A stretch of DNA of 64,000 bases. It comes from Nocardia fluminea. GTDB taxonomy: Bacteria; Actinomycetota; Actinomycetes; Mycobacteriales; Mycobacteriaceae. The notes below the pieces were generated by a model. It made no database searches. It saw only the letters and a list, made by a program, of their open reading frames with translations, and was not told the origin of the DNA. A program made the translations under genes and the position numbers. The first letter of the stretch is position 1. Every line of letters begins with the position of its first letter. The stretch covers positions 5,084,001-5,148,000 of the forward strand of contig NZ_PJMW01000002.1 of assembly GCF_002846365.1 (NCBI RefSeq). The letters are read 5' to 3'. Positions 50,328 to 57,926 of this stretch are shown here, one piece after another.

Positions 50328-51358
50328 GAGGTACGTCCTTGGTTCGCGGGTCGCCGGCCGGGATCGGTGACCGTGCCGTCGTCGGGATAGAACTGGGCAG
50401 CCCACGCGCGCAGCGCGGTGAATCCGTCGAATTCCTTGCGCGACAACGCCGGTGGGTCGGAATAGCGCTGGTGCGCCCAGATGTGGATGTCGGCTTCGAA
50501 CTGCTCGATGATGTAGGCGGCCATCGTCTTGCCGTAGGTGGTGATCTCGGGGCTTTCGTCGCCGGGTTCGCGCCCTATCCAGACGGTGAAGCGCACGTCG
50601 GAGGTGACATCGTCGACCGGTGTCACCGCGGGCATGGTGCGGTTGTCGACCATGCCCCAGCTCTTGGTGACCGTGCAGCCCAAGCCCGCGTTGATCGATT
50701 CGACTCCACTGTTGACGTCGTTCTCGGCGATGCCCGCGTCGAAGGCGATGGTGAAATCCACGAACGACACCGGCCCGGAGAAGTCGTGGCGCGTGAAGGT
50801 CGGGACGAACGGTGTCTTGTGCACGAACTTGAAATGGGCGAAGTCGACACCGTTCTCCAGCACGTACTGCGGATGCAGTTCCAGCCGCTGCCGATGGAGC
50901 GTCGCGGCGGGGACCGGCGGGTAGTAGTCGTGGGCCGTCTTGTCGTCGCCGAAGGAGGTGAAAACATCGGGCACGTCGAAATGCGGTGCGCGGCCGTGGA
51001 TGTCGTACCAGATCCACACCGCCTCGTTGCGTTCCGCCACGGGATAGCTGCGGATGCGCCGGCCCTTGTTCGGGTGGCTCTCGTACGGAATGCAGACATT
51101 GCGCCCGTCGCGGTTCCATTCCCAGCCGTGGAACGGGCACACCAGATTCTCGCCCTCGACGTGCCCGCCGTAACCGAGGTGGGCACCCAGATGCTCGCAA
51201 TAGGCGTCGAACACCGCGATCCAGCCGGAAGCCGAACGCCAGGCGACCATTTCGCGCCCGAAGTACTTCATCCGGTGGACGGCACCGACGGTGATCTCGG
51301 TGCACCACGCCACCTGGAACCAGCCCGTCGGTTCCATCGGCAGGGGTGTTGGGGCCAT
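50324..51358 (-). CDS. Rieske non-heme iron oxygenase, KshA-like paralogue
   Basis: A 344-residue oxygenase subunit. The Rieske centre is Cys54-x-His56 and Cys74-x2-His77. The mononuclear iron site is in N-G-V-D-F-A-H-F-K-F-V-H. It is clearly diverged from the canonical KshA at 58 kb and about 47 residues shorter. A steroid substrate is inferred from the cluster; position and stereochemistry of hydroxylation are unknown. ATG at 51358 behind GGAGG; an upstream extension runs into the divergent promoter. KshB could be its reductase because no other is nearby. Confidence 0.83.
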   Translation of the reverse strand: MAPTPLPMEPTGWFQVAWCTEITVGAVHRMKYFGREMVAWRSASGWIAVFDAYCEHLGAHLGYGGHVEGENLVCPFHGWEWNRDGRNVCIPYESHPNKGRRIRSYPVAERNEAVWIWYDIHGRAPHFDVPDVFTSFGDDKTAHDYYPPVPAATLHRQRLELHPQYVLENGVDFAHFKFVHKTPFVPTFTRHDFSGPVSFVDFTIAFDAGIAENDVNSGVESINAGLGCTVTKSWGMVDNRTMPAVTPVDDVTSDVRFTVWIGREPGDESPEITTYGKTMAAYIIEQFEADIHIWAHQRYSDPPALSRKEFDGFTALRAWAAQFYPDDGTVTDPGRRPANQGRTS

Positions 51359-51444
51359 CGGAATCCTCCCGCGGCATCCGGCGCGTGCCGACCCGGCGAT
51401 GAGCTGCTCGGTGGTGATGCCGACCACAGAACGAAATGAGAATA

Positions 51445-51512
51445 GAACCCTCTATCAAAAAATACAAGAGGGTTCGGTGAAACTGGAAGGCGCAGCTCCG
51501 AGCGGCTATAGT
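51445..51512 (+). promoter_or_regulatory. TetR operator and leaderless tetR promoter
   Basis: A perfect inverted repeat GAACCCTCT (51445-51453) and AGAGGGTTC (51467-51475), separated by 13 AT-rich bases, lies between the divergent Rieske and tetR genes. TATAGT at 51507-51512 is a good -10 placed so that transcription would start at or next to the tetR GTG at 51521, suggesting a leaderless message. Confidence 0.68.
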
Positions 51513-51520
51513 CGACCCTC

Positions 51521-52138
51521 GTGACGGAAGCGGCGATCGGTGGACGACGCGCGAACAAGCGTGGTATCCACTCGCGAGACAGCATGATCAAGGCGGCTGT
51601 CGCGTCGTTGGCCACCGGCGATCCCGCGGCGGTGTCGGGCAACCGCATCGCGCGCGATATCGGCGCCACCTGGGGTGTGGTCAAGTACCAGTTCGGTGAT
51701 ATCGACGGCCTGTGGGCCGCGGTGCTGCGCTACACCGCCGACAAACGCGGCGACCTGCCCGCGAATCTGCGGCCGGACGGGACATTGCGCGAACGCGTCA
51801 CCGCTCTCGTCGAGGCCATGGTCGTCGGCCTGCGCACGCCGGAATCGCTCGCGATCGAGACACTGCGCGCCGCGCTACCGCGTGAGCAGGCCGAACTCGA
51901 ACGTGAGTTCCCGCTCACCGCGGCGGAATTGTCGTCGTGGAAACCGAACTGGGACGATGCCTGCCACCGTGCGTTCGCGGATCTGGGCGTCGACCCGGTG
52001 CGAGTGCGGCAGGTGGCCGCGCTGATCCCCGCGGCGATGCGCGGCATCACCTCCGAACGCACGCTCGGCACCTACGGCAACCTCGAGGACGCCCTCGCCG
52101 GGCTCACCGGCAGCATCGTGGCCTATCTCCAACCGTGA
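51521..52138 (+). CDS. TetR-family transcriptional regulator
   Basis: A 205-residue regulator. The helix-turn-helix is V-S-G-N-R-I-A-R-D-I-G-A-T-W-G-V-V-K-Y-Q-F-G-D (about residues 37-60). The ligand domain is all-helical and unassigned. GTG start. It is divergent from the Rieske/DapB-like pair across a 9-bp-arm palindrome, making that pair the probable target. Confidence 0.88.
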   Translation: MTEAAIGGRRANKRGIHSRDSMIKAAVASLATGDPAAVSGNRIARDIGATWGVVKYQFGDIDGLWAAVLRYTADKRGDLPANLRPDGTLRERVTALVEAMVVGLRTPESLAIETLRAALPREQAELEREFPLTAAELSSWKPNWDDACHRAFADLGVDPVRVRQVAALIPAAMRGITSERTLGTYGNLEDALAGLTGSIVAYLQP

Positions 52139-52212
52139 GCCGGCCGCGTGAAACTTTGTCGAACCAGCGGCTACCGATCGCCGGTACTGTCGCACGGAAA
52201 AGGAGAGAAATC

Positions 52213-52500
52213 ATGATCGCAGTCATCGCCGAGGTGACCGTCAAAGCCGGTGCGGGCGCGGAGTTCGAAGCCGTCGTCGCCGATCTCATCGAACAGATCA
52301 AGGCCAACGAGCCCGGCAATCTGACCTACCAGCTGGTGCGTTCGCGGACCGATGCCGAGAACTACCGGTTCTTCGAACTGTATTCCGACGACGCCGCCGT
52401 CGAAGCCCACGGCCGGTCGGATCATTTCCGCGCGGCGGGCAAGCTGATGGCTCCCTTGCTGGCGGCCGCGCCGAAGATCGAGTACTTCACCGCGGTGTGA
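52213..52500 (+). CDS. Antibiotic biosynthesis monooxygenase (ABM)-domain protein
   Basis: A 95-residue dimeric alpha/beta-barrel protein: V-I-A-E-V-T-V-K-A-G, L-T-Y-Q-L-V-R-S and F-F-E-L-Y-S-D-D-A-A-V-E-A-H are standard for the ABM family, which includes cofactor-free quinone-forming oxygenases and heme-degrading or non-catalytic members. AGGAGAG precedes the ATG by 5 nt. Downstream of tetR, probably co-transcribed. A role with aromatic ring A/B steroid intermediates is inference. Confidence 0.83.
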   Translation: MIAVIAEVTVKAGAGAEFEAVVADLIEQIKANEPGNLTYQLVRSRTDAENYRFFELYSDDAAVEAHGRSDHFRAAGKLMAPLLAAAPKIEYFTAV

Positions 52501-52554
52501 ACCCGAACGGCCGCGCCGCGTAGGGCTGTCCCGGGAAAGGGTGACCGATCCCGA

Positions 52555-53526
52555 TCACCGGTCCCGAGGCAGCTCGAGCAGCTCGCGCGCCATCGTCCAG
52601 ATCTGGGCGCGCGCGGCCACGGTGGCGGCTAGGGACGGGATGCTGAGGAAGCCGTGGAACAGCCCGTTGTAGCGGCGATGCCGGACCGCGACGCCGTCGG
52701 CCGCCAGCTGCTGGGCGTAGGCGTCCCCGGCCGAACACGGCGGGTCCAGTTCGGCGGTGATCACCACCGCGGGCGGGAGACCGGCCAGCGAGGCCGCCCT
52801 GGTCGGCACGAGACGCGCGTCGTCGGTGCCGTGCGGTGCGTAGTTCGCCCAGTACCACCGCATGGCACTGGTCGTGTTGTAGTGGCCGGTGCCGAATCGC
52901 CGGTAGGACTCGGTCTCGAAGTCGTCGTCGATCACCGGATAGATCAGGATCTGGGCCGCGATCGGCGGCCCGCCGGCATCTCTGGCCGCGATGGCCACGG
53001 TGGCGGCGAGATTGCCGCCCGCGCTGTCACCGGCCACCGCGATTCTCGCCGGGTCGCCGCCGTAGGCGCCGGCATTGCCGGCGGCCCACCGCAGCGCCGC
53101 CAACATGTCGTCATGGGCCGCGGGGCCCGCGTGCTCGGGCGCGAGCCGATAGTCGACCGAGACCACCACGGCACCGACCCCCGCCGCCATCGACCGGCAG
53201 AACTCGTCGTGACTGTCGAGGTCGCAGAACACGAAGCCGCCGCCGTGCGCGAACACGATCACCGGCAGTGTCTCATCGTCGTGATGCGGCCGGAACACGC
53301 GCAGCGGTAGCGGGCCGCCGGGCCCGTCGATGGTGAGGTCACGCGCCGTGCGCATGTCGGGAAGCCGTTGCAGCGGAGCGCGTCTGGCCCGGATCGCCGC
53401 ACGCGCCTCGGTCGCGGTCATCGTGGCCACCTCGGGGAATCCGGCGTCGAGCGTGGCGAGCATCGCCGCGACCTCCGGATCGGGAACCGCACCCGGCCCG
53501 GTGGTCGGAAAAGTTCGCACAGTCAC
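52555..53526 (-). CDS. Hormone-sensitive-lipase family alpha/beta hydrolase (esterase)
   Basis: A 323-residue HSL-family esterase. Oxyanion motif is H-G-G-G-F at about 94-98, nucleophile Ser in G-D-S-A-G-G, acid in E-L-D-P and His in G-L-F-H-G-F. It hydrolyses short acyl esters. Next to a progesterone-type BVMO it is a natural candidate for cleaving the acetate ester of the BVMO product (testosterone acetate), as known for the R. rhodochrous and Cylindrocarpon pathways. It has a promoter with the shared steroid operator geometry. Confidence 0.87.
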   Translation of the reverse strand: MTVRTFPTTGPGAVPDPEVAAMLATLDAGFPEVATMTATEARAAIRARRAPLQRLPDMRTARDLTIDGPGGPLPLRVFRPHHDDETLPVIVFAHGGGFVFCDLDSHDEFCRSMAAGVGAVVVSVDYRLAPEHAGPAAHDDMLAALRWAAGNAGAYGGDPARIAVAGDSAGGNLAATVAIAARDAGGPPIAAQILIYPVIDDDFETESYRRFGTGHYNTTSAMRWYWANYAPHGTDDARLVPTRAASLAGLPPAVVITAELDPPCSAGDAYAQQLAADGVAVRHRRYNGLFHGFLSIPSLAATVAARAQIWTMARELLELPRDR

Positions 53527-53571
53527 TGGTCCTCCTGGAGTTCGGCGACGGAATCGAACGTCGTCGGCCTC

Positions 53572-53659
53572 ACCGTAGAACCGGTGTCCCGCGATCCGAA
53601 CCGCGTTCTCCCACTGGGCGGAAACACCAGGTCGACGGCCGTCGGAGGCTGCCTACGGT
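53572..53659. promoter_or_regulatory. Symmetric divergent promoter of esterase / barrel-protein operon
   Basis: One operator, TCCCA-CTGGG-CGGAA (53609-53623, 8 of 10 arm bases matching), sits between two CTACGGT -10 elements. The plus-strand one is at 53653-53659 (29 nt away), the minus-strand one at 53578-53572 (30 nt away). A single site in the middle of mirrored promoters fits one regulator controlling both genes. Confidence 0.68.
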
Positions 53660-53665
53660 CGGTGG

Positions 53666-54013
53666 ATGGAAGCCACGAAGGTCTACGTGATCGACACCGT
53701 AGTGACCGAGCCGGGGCGGGCACGGGAATTCGTCGACGCCTATCTGCGCGACTACGCCCCGGGTGCGCGCGAACGCGGCATGACCCTGGAACGGATCGTG
53801 GTGAGTCCGCCCGTGTGGTTACCGGACGAGTCGAACACGATCATCGCGAGCTGGGTGCTCGACGGCGCGCAGGGCTGGTGGGCGATGACATGGCAGGGAC
53901 GTTCGGACGAGTCGGTACGCCGGTGGTGGGACCGGGCGCAGGAACTGATCGTCGAACGGACCCGCTCGACCGGGGCGCTCGCCACCGACATCGAGGAGCT
54001 CGGCAATGTTTGA
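53666..54013 (+). CDS. Small dimeric alpha/beta-barrel-like protein
   Basis: A 115-residue protein: V-Y-V-I-D-T-V-V-T-E-P-G-R-A-R-E-F-V-D-A-Y opens a ferredoxin-like fold, with I-I-A-S-W-V-L and a Trp-rich helix W-W-A-M-T-W-Q. It looks like a distant NIPSNAP/Dabb-type barrel but I cannot name the family. It overlaps the next gene by 8 bp and is driven by the shared steroid promoter type. Confidence 0.75.
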   Translation: MEATKVYVIDTVVTEPGRAREFVDAYLRDYAPGARERGMTLERIVVSPPVWLPDESNTIIASWVLDGAQGWWAMTWQGRSDESVRRWWDRAQELIVERTRSTGALATDIEELGNV

Positions 54014-54647
54014 AGTGACTCGGCTGGTGCATCTTTCGCCCGCCACCGATGCCCTCGTGCGGGACCGGCTGATGACCGGGGTTCGTGAGATCGCGGCCCC
54101 GGCCGCACGGCGCGTGCTGGTCGAGCCCACGTTGCCGGGAGTACGCAACGGCGGTGATGTCCTGGTGCACCTGCGCTTCGACGAGTCCGCCGATTGGACG
54201 GGGACCGTCGCCGAGGTGGACGCCCTGCTGAGCCGGAGCCCGGTCGCTCGTGTCGACGGCGCCGAATATCAGGGCGGCACAGCGGGAGTCGCCGAGCCGG
54301 ACGCCACCGGATCGGTGTATCGGGTGCTGCTGCTCCGAGTCGAGCACGACACCCCGTGCGCGACGGTCGAGCGCTTCGAGGCAGACCTGCTGCGAATGCC
54401 GCGCTATCTGCCGGGCATCCGATCCTGGCAGCTGAGCCGGGTCACGCGCGGCACCGGACTCTCATCGTGGGCGCACGTCTGGGAGCAGGAGTTCGCCGAC
54501 CTCGACGCACTCGCGGGCCCCTATCTGATGCATCCGATCCACTGGGCGCACGTCGACCGCTGGTTCGATCCAGAATGCCCGGAGATGATCGTCCGCGACC
54601 GGATCTGCCACAGTTTCTGCGCGAACCGCCCGCTCGCACGAAAGTGA
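54006..54647 (+). CDS. Tandem stress-response alpha/beta-barrel (Dabb) protein
   Basis: A 213-residue protein made of two ferredoxin-like halves. The second is a recognisable Dabb domain (V-L-L-L-R-V-E-H-D-T, I-R-S-W-Q-L-S-R-V and S-W-A-H-V-W-E-Q-E-F-A-D-L-D-A-L, then Y-L-M-H-P-I-H-W). Dabb folds are found in plant olivetolic acid cyclase and in stress proteins. In a steroid cluster it may bind or cyclise a ring-opened intermediate, but this is a guess. Confidence 0.78.
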   Translation: MFEVTRLVHLSPATDALVRDRLMTGVREIAAPAARRVLVEPTLPGVRNGGDVLVHLRFDESADWTGTVAEVDALLSRSPVARVDGAEYQGGTAGVAEPDATGSVYRVLLLRVEHDTPCATVERFEADLLRMPRYLPGIRSWQLSRVTRGTGLSSWAHVWEQEFADLDALAGPYLMHPIHWAHVDRWFDPECPEMIVRDRICHSFCANRPLARK

Positions 54648-54699
54648 TCCTCCGCGAACGCCTTCGCCGCGGCGGATCGACCGCCCAGGACTGATCACT

Positions 54700-54742
54700 C
54701 GCGCCGTCGCCGCCCGTGTTCGGGCAGGCGGCGACCGGCGCG
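54700..54742. terminator. Large hairpin between convergent Dabb and iclR genes
   Basis: About 15 bp of stem with one bulge pairs CGCGCC/TCGCCGCC with GGCGGCGA/CGGCGCG around an inner CCCG-TGTT-CGGG hairpin. It lies just outside both stop codons. Confidence 0.55.
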
Positions 54743-54750
54743 ACGCGGGA

Positions 54751-55599
54751 TCACGCCGTCCGAGGTCCGCGGCGGTCGGCGTAGGACCGGCCCACACCCA
54801 GCGGGCGAGGATGCTGCTGCAACGTCGGGTGGACCCGCACCCGGCCGTCGTCGACGTGGCGCCAGATGTTGAGCGCGGTCGTGCGCACCGGCGCGCTGAG
54901 ACGGTGATCGAACAGCATCCGGTCCACCGGTCCGCACACCGACACCGCCGCCACGGCCGCCTCGCCGAGATCGCCGATGGGCGCCGCGATACAGCCGAAG
55001 CCGGGCAGTGATTCCTCGCGCTCGACGGCGATCCCGTGCGCGCGCACCTTGTCCAGTTCGGTGTCGAGCTGGGCCTTGGTGGTGATCGAGTAGCGGGTGC
55101 GCGCGCCTGCCTGGCCCGCGAGAGCGTCGGCGATGCGGCGCTCGTCGGAGTAGGCCAGGATCGCCTTGCCGACCGCGGTGCAGGCAGCGGGGCGCCTGCC
55201 GCCCACGCGGGTGGGCACGACCGCCGACAGCTCACCGCCGACCTTGTCGAGGTACACGACGTCAGGGCCGTCCAGCACGGCCAGATGCACGACGAACCCG
55301 GTGACCCGGTGCAGCTCGTGCAGGAACGGCATCGCCGCCCGGTGCAGCCGGTCCTGGTGCACCGCGAGCGAGCCGAGCTCCATCAGCCGGATGCCGAGCT
55401 CGTAGTCGCGCCCTTCGCGACGTAGCCAGCGCAACTGCACCAGCCGATCGAGCATGCGATGCGCCGAGGACCGGGGTAGACCGGTGCGCCGGACGATCTG
55501 GGCGAGCGTGAGCCTGCCCGGCCCGTCGAAGGCGTCGAGCAGCAGGGACGCGCGATCGAGGATCGCGCTCGGGGTGGTGGCCTCGGCCTGGATGACCAT
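54751..55599 (-). CDS. IclR-family transcriptional regulator
   Basis: A 282-residue regulator. The N-terminal winged helix has L-T-L-A-Q-I-V-R-R-T-G-L-P-R-S-S-A-H-R-M-L-D-R-L. The C-terminal effector domain has Y-E-L-G-I-R-L-M-E-L-G, T-A-V-G-K-A-I-L-A-Y and P-G-F-G-C-I-A-A-P-I. It lies next to hsaC and is a leading candidate for the protein that recognises TCCCG-N5-CGGGA, because IclR proteins bind short GC-type palindromes and often activate from upstream positions (inference). Its own upstream region is AT-rich. Confidence 0.88.
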   Translation of the reverse strand: MVIQAEATTPSAILDRASLLLDAFDGPGRLTLAQIVRRTGLPRSSAHRMLDRLVQLRWLRREGRDYELGIRLMELGSLAVHQDRLHRAAMPFLHELHRVTGFVVHLAVLDGPDVVYLDKVGGELSAVVPTRVGGRRPAACTAVGKAILAYSDERRIADALAGQAGARTRYSITTKAQLDTELDKVRAHGIAVEREESLPGFGCIAAPIGDLGEAAVAAVSVCGPVDRMLFDHRLSAPVRTTALNIWRHVDDGRVRVHPTLQQHPRPLGVGRSYADRRGPRTA

Positions 55600-55713
55600 G
55601 AGCTCTCCATTCGGATCTACGAGCTGATGCCCAGTCGCATATTTCGATTAGGCATATACCTATTCATACCATCCGTTGTGGTCGTTGTCACATGAATCGG
55701 CAGGTGAATATCA

Positions 55714-55764
55714 CGACGAAGGCCCCTGTCCCGAGCGAGCTGCTCGGGACAGGGGCCTTCGTCG
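55714..55764 (-). terminator. 23-bp perfect-stem terminator of kshA-hsaA-hsaC
   Basis: An uninterrupted 23-bp stem (55714-55736 with 55742-55764) and a GAGCT loop begins 14 bp after the hsaC stop. It is the longest perfect inverted repeat I saw in the window. No T-run follows on either strand; in actinobacteria this is acceptable for a terminator, and it also protects the 3' end. Confidence 0.75.
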
Positions 55765-55778
55765 GGCTACCCGCGGAT

Positions 55779-56684
55779 CTACATCGCCGCGAGCGGCTCG
55801 CTACCGGACCAGTCGTGGCCCCAGTAGCTGTCCGCGGTGATCTCCTCCGCGCTGTAGTACGTCTCGTCGACCCGCATGCCTTCGGTGCCGAACTCGATGT
55901 CCCAGCCGCCGGGCGCGCGGACATAGAACGACACCATCTTGTCGTTGGTGTGCCTGCCCAGCGTCGAGGACACCGAGAAGCCGTCCTTGGTCACCCGATC
56001 GAGGGCCTGCCCGACCGCGTCGAGGGTGTCGACCTCGACCATGATGTGCACCAGGCCGGGCGCGCCACCGTGCGGGGCCGGGCACAGCGCCAGGCTGTGA
56101 TGGCGTTCGTTGACACCGAGGAACCGCACCCGCATCGGGCCGTACTCCGGCGGGGCCGGGATCCGGAACGCCCCGCGCGGCAGGAATCCGAGCACGTCGG
56201 TGTAGAAGCCGAACGCGCCGTTGGGGTCCATGGTCGGCAGCACGACATGGCCCAGACCCTGTGCGCCGGTGACGAACCGGGCGCCGAACGGGGTGATCAC
56301 CGGGCTGTGATCGAGCACCGCGCCGTGGAACACCTCGAGAGTGGCCCCGGTCGGGTCCTGGAAGGTGATGACCTCCTCGACCCGGCGCGCGTCGGCCTCC
56401 TCCACCGAGAGCGGTTTCACCGCGATCCCCGCCGCCGTCACGGCCTCCTGGACGCGGACCAGCGCGGCGTGGTCACGCACTTCCCAGCCGATCGTCACGA
56501 TGGCGTCGCTGTCGCCGGGCACGATGGTGATCCGCGCCGCGCGCTCGTCCATCCGCAGGTACAGGGCGTTCTCATCGGGTCCGCTGCCCTCGGCGAAGCC
56601 GAGCACCTCGAACGCGAACTTGCGCCACCGGTCCATGTCGGCGGTCTGGATCTTGACGTAGCCGAGGCCTTTGATGTCTGTCAT
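55779..56684 (-). CDS. hsaC: 3,4-DHSA iron-dependent extradiol dioxygenase HsaC
   Basis: A 301-residue two-domain vicinal-oxygen-chelate dioxygenase. Iron ligands are His146 (Q-G-L-G-H-V-V), His213 (L-V-H-I-M) and Glu264 (W-D-I-E-F-G). It performs meta-cleavage of the catechol 3,4-DHSA to 4,9-DSHA, the HsaD substrate. I start at the second ATG (M-T-D-I-K-G) because GAAGGA is 8 nt before it; the ATG at 56690 is too close to that site. Last gene of the kshA operon. Confidence 0.94.
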   Translation of the reverse strand: MTDIKGLGYVKIQTADMDRWRKFAFEVLGFAEGSGPDENALYLRMDERAARITIVPGDSDAIVTIGWEVRDHAALVRVQEAVTAAGIAVKPLSVEEADARRVEEVITFQDPTGATLEVFHGAVLDHSPVITPFGARFVTGAQGLGHVVLPTMDPNGAFGFYTDVLGFLPRGAFRIPAPPEYGPMRVRFLGVNERHHSLALCPAPHGGAPGLVHIMVEVDTLDAVGQALDRVTKDGFSVSSTLGRHTNDKMVSFYVRAPGGWDIEFGTEGMRVDETYYSAEEITADSYWGHDWSGSEPLAAM

Positions 56685-56710
56685 TTCCATTGTCCTTCGT
56701 GGTGTCCGGG

Positions 56711-57889
56711 TCAGATCATGGAGCGCAGGTTGTCCGCGGGCTCGAGACCGAGGGAGCTGACGGCCGAGGCGTGATACACCGTGCTCGGCACGTGGATGGC
56801 GTGGGCGAGGCCCACGTGGGCGTCGCGCCAGTAGCGTTGCAGCGGCTTGTCGAGCCGCATGGCGTTGCCGCCGGAGCGGGCGAAGATCTGGTCCACCGCG
56901 GAGACCGCGCGCCAGGCCGCGCGGACCTGGGTGCGCCGGACCGCGGCCCGGTCGGCGAAGCTGATCTCCTTGCCCGCGTCGACGGCGTCGAAGATCTTGT
57001 CGGCGTTGGCGAGCAGTTCCTGGCGCGCGGCGTTGATGTCGGCGGCGGCCTCGCCGATGGCGAACAGCACGTACGGGTCGTCCTTGACCGCGGTGCCCTG
57101 TGCGCCCACCCGGTCACGCTGGTAGTCCAGGTGCGCGGCCAGCGCGCCCTCGGCGATGCCGACCACCGCGGAGCTGATGCCCAGCGGGAACATCGTCGAC
57201 CACGGCATCTTGTACAGCGTCTCGGTGACCCCGTACTCCTTCTGCGCGGTGCCGTCGATGACGTGGTCGCCGTTCATCACCCGGTAGTCGGGCACGAACG
57301 CGTCCTTGACGATGATGTCCTTGGACCCGGTGCCCTTGAGCCCCACCACATTCCAGGAATCCTCGACGATGGTGTAGTCCTGGCGCGGCAGGATCATGTG
57401 CAGCATCGTCGGCGGCAGCGCCATCTTGCCCTCGGCGTCACCGAGCATGGCGCCCAGGAAGATCCAGTCACAGTGATCGGTGCCGGAACTGAACTGCCAG
57501 CGGCCGTTGAAGATGTAGCCGCCGTCGACCGGACGGGCGATACCGGTCGGGGCGTAGGGCGAGGCCATCCAGGTGTCGTGGTCGTCGGACCACACCTCGT
57601 CCTGCACCTTCGGGTCGGCGAAGGCCAGCTGCCACGGATGCACGCCGACGATGCCGGCGATCCAGCCGCTGGCCGGGTCGAGCGCGGCGGTGGCCATCAC
57701 CGTCTCGGCGAACTCGCGCGGGTGCGCCTCGTAGCCGCTGTACTTCTTCGGCTGCAGCAGGCGGATCGGGCCCGCTGTCTTCAGCAGCTGGGCCGTGGCG
57801 TCGGGCAGCTGCCCGAGCCGCTCGGCTTCGGGTGCCTGCTCGCGCAGCTGATCCGCGATCGCGGCGATATTGTCGAGAACTCTGGTCAT
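56711..57889 (-). CDS. hsaA: 3-HSA hydroxylase oxygenase component HsaA
   Basis: A 392-residue flavin-dependent monooxygenase of the acyl-CoA dehydrogenase fold. Markers are W-I-A-G-I-V-G-V-H-P, G-R-W-Q-F-S-S-G-T-D-H-C-D-W and L-K-G-T-G-S-K-D-I. With FMNH2/FADH2 from HsaB it hydroxylates 3-HSA to the catechol 3,4-DHSA. Between kshA and hsaC in one operon (37 and 26 bp gaps). Confidence 0.94.
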   Translation of the reverse strand: MTRVLDNIAAIADQLREQAPEAERLGQLPDATAQLLKTAGPIRLLQPKKYSGYEAHPREFAETVMATAALDPASGWIAGIVGVHPWQLAFADPKVQDEVWSDDHDTWMASPYAPTGIARPVDGGYIFNGRWQFSSGTDHCDWIFLGAMLGDAEGKMALPPTMLHMILPRQDYTIVEDSWNVVGLKGTGSKDIIVKDAFVPDYRVMNGDHVIDGTAQKEYGVTETLYKMPWSTMFPLGISSAVVGIAEGALAAHLDYQRDRVGAQGTAVKDDPYVLFAIGEAAADINAARQELLANADKIFDAVDAGKEISFADRAAVRRTQVRAAWRAVSAVDQIFARSGGNAMRLDKPLQRYWRDAHVGLAHAIHVPSTVYHASAVSSLGLEPADNLRSMI

Positions 57890-57926
57890 CTCCGATGATG
57901 CTTTCTGTTCGTGGTGGGGTGAGGGA

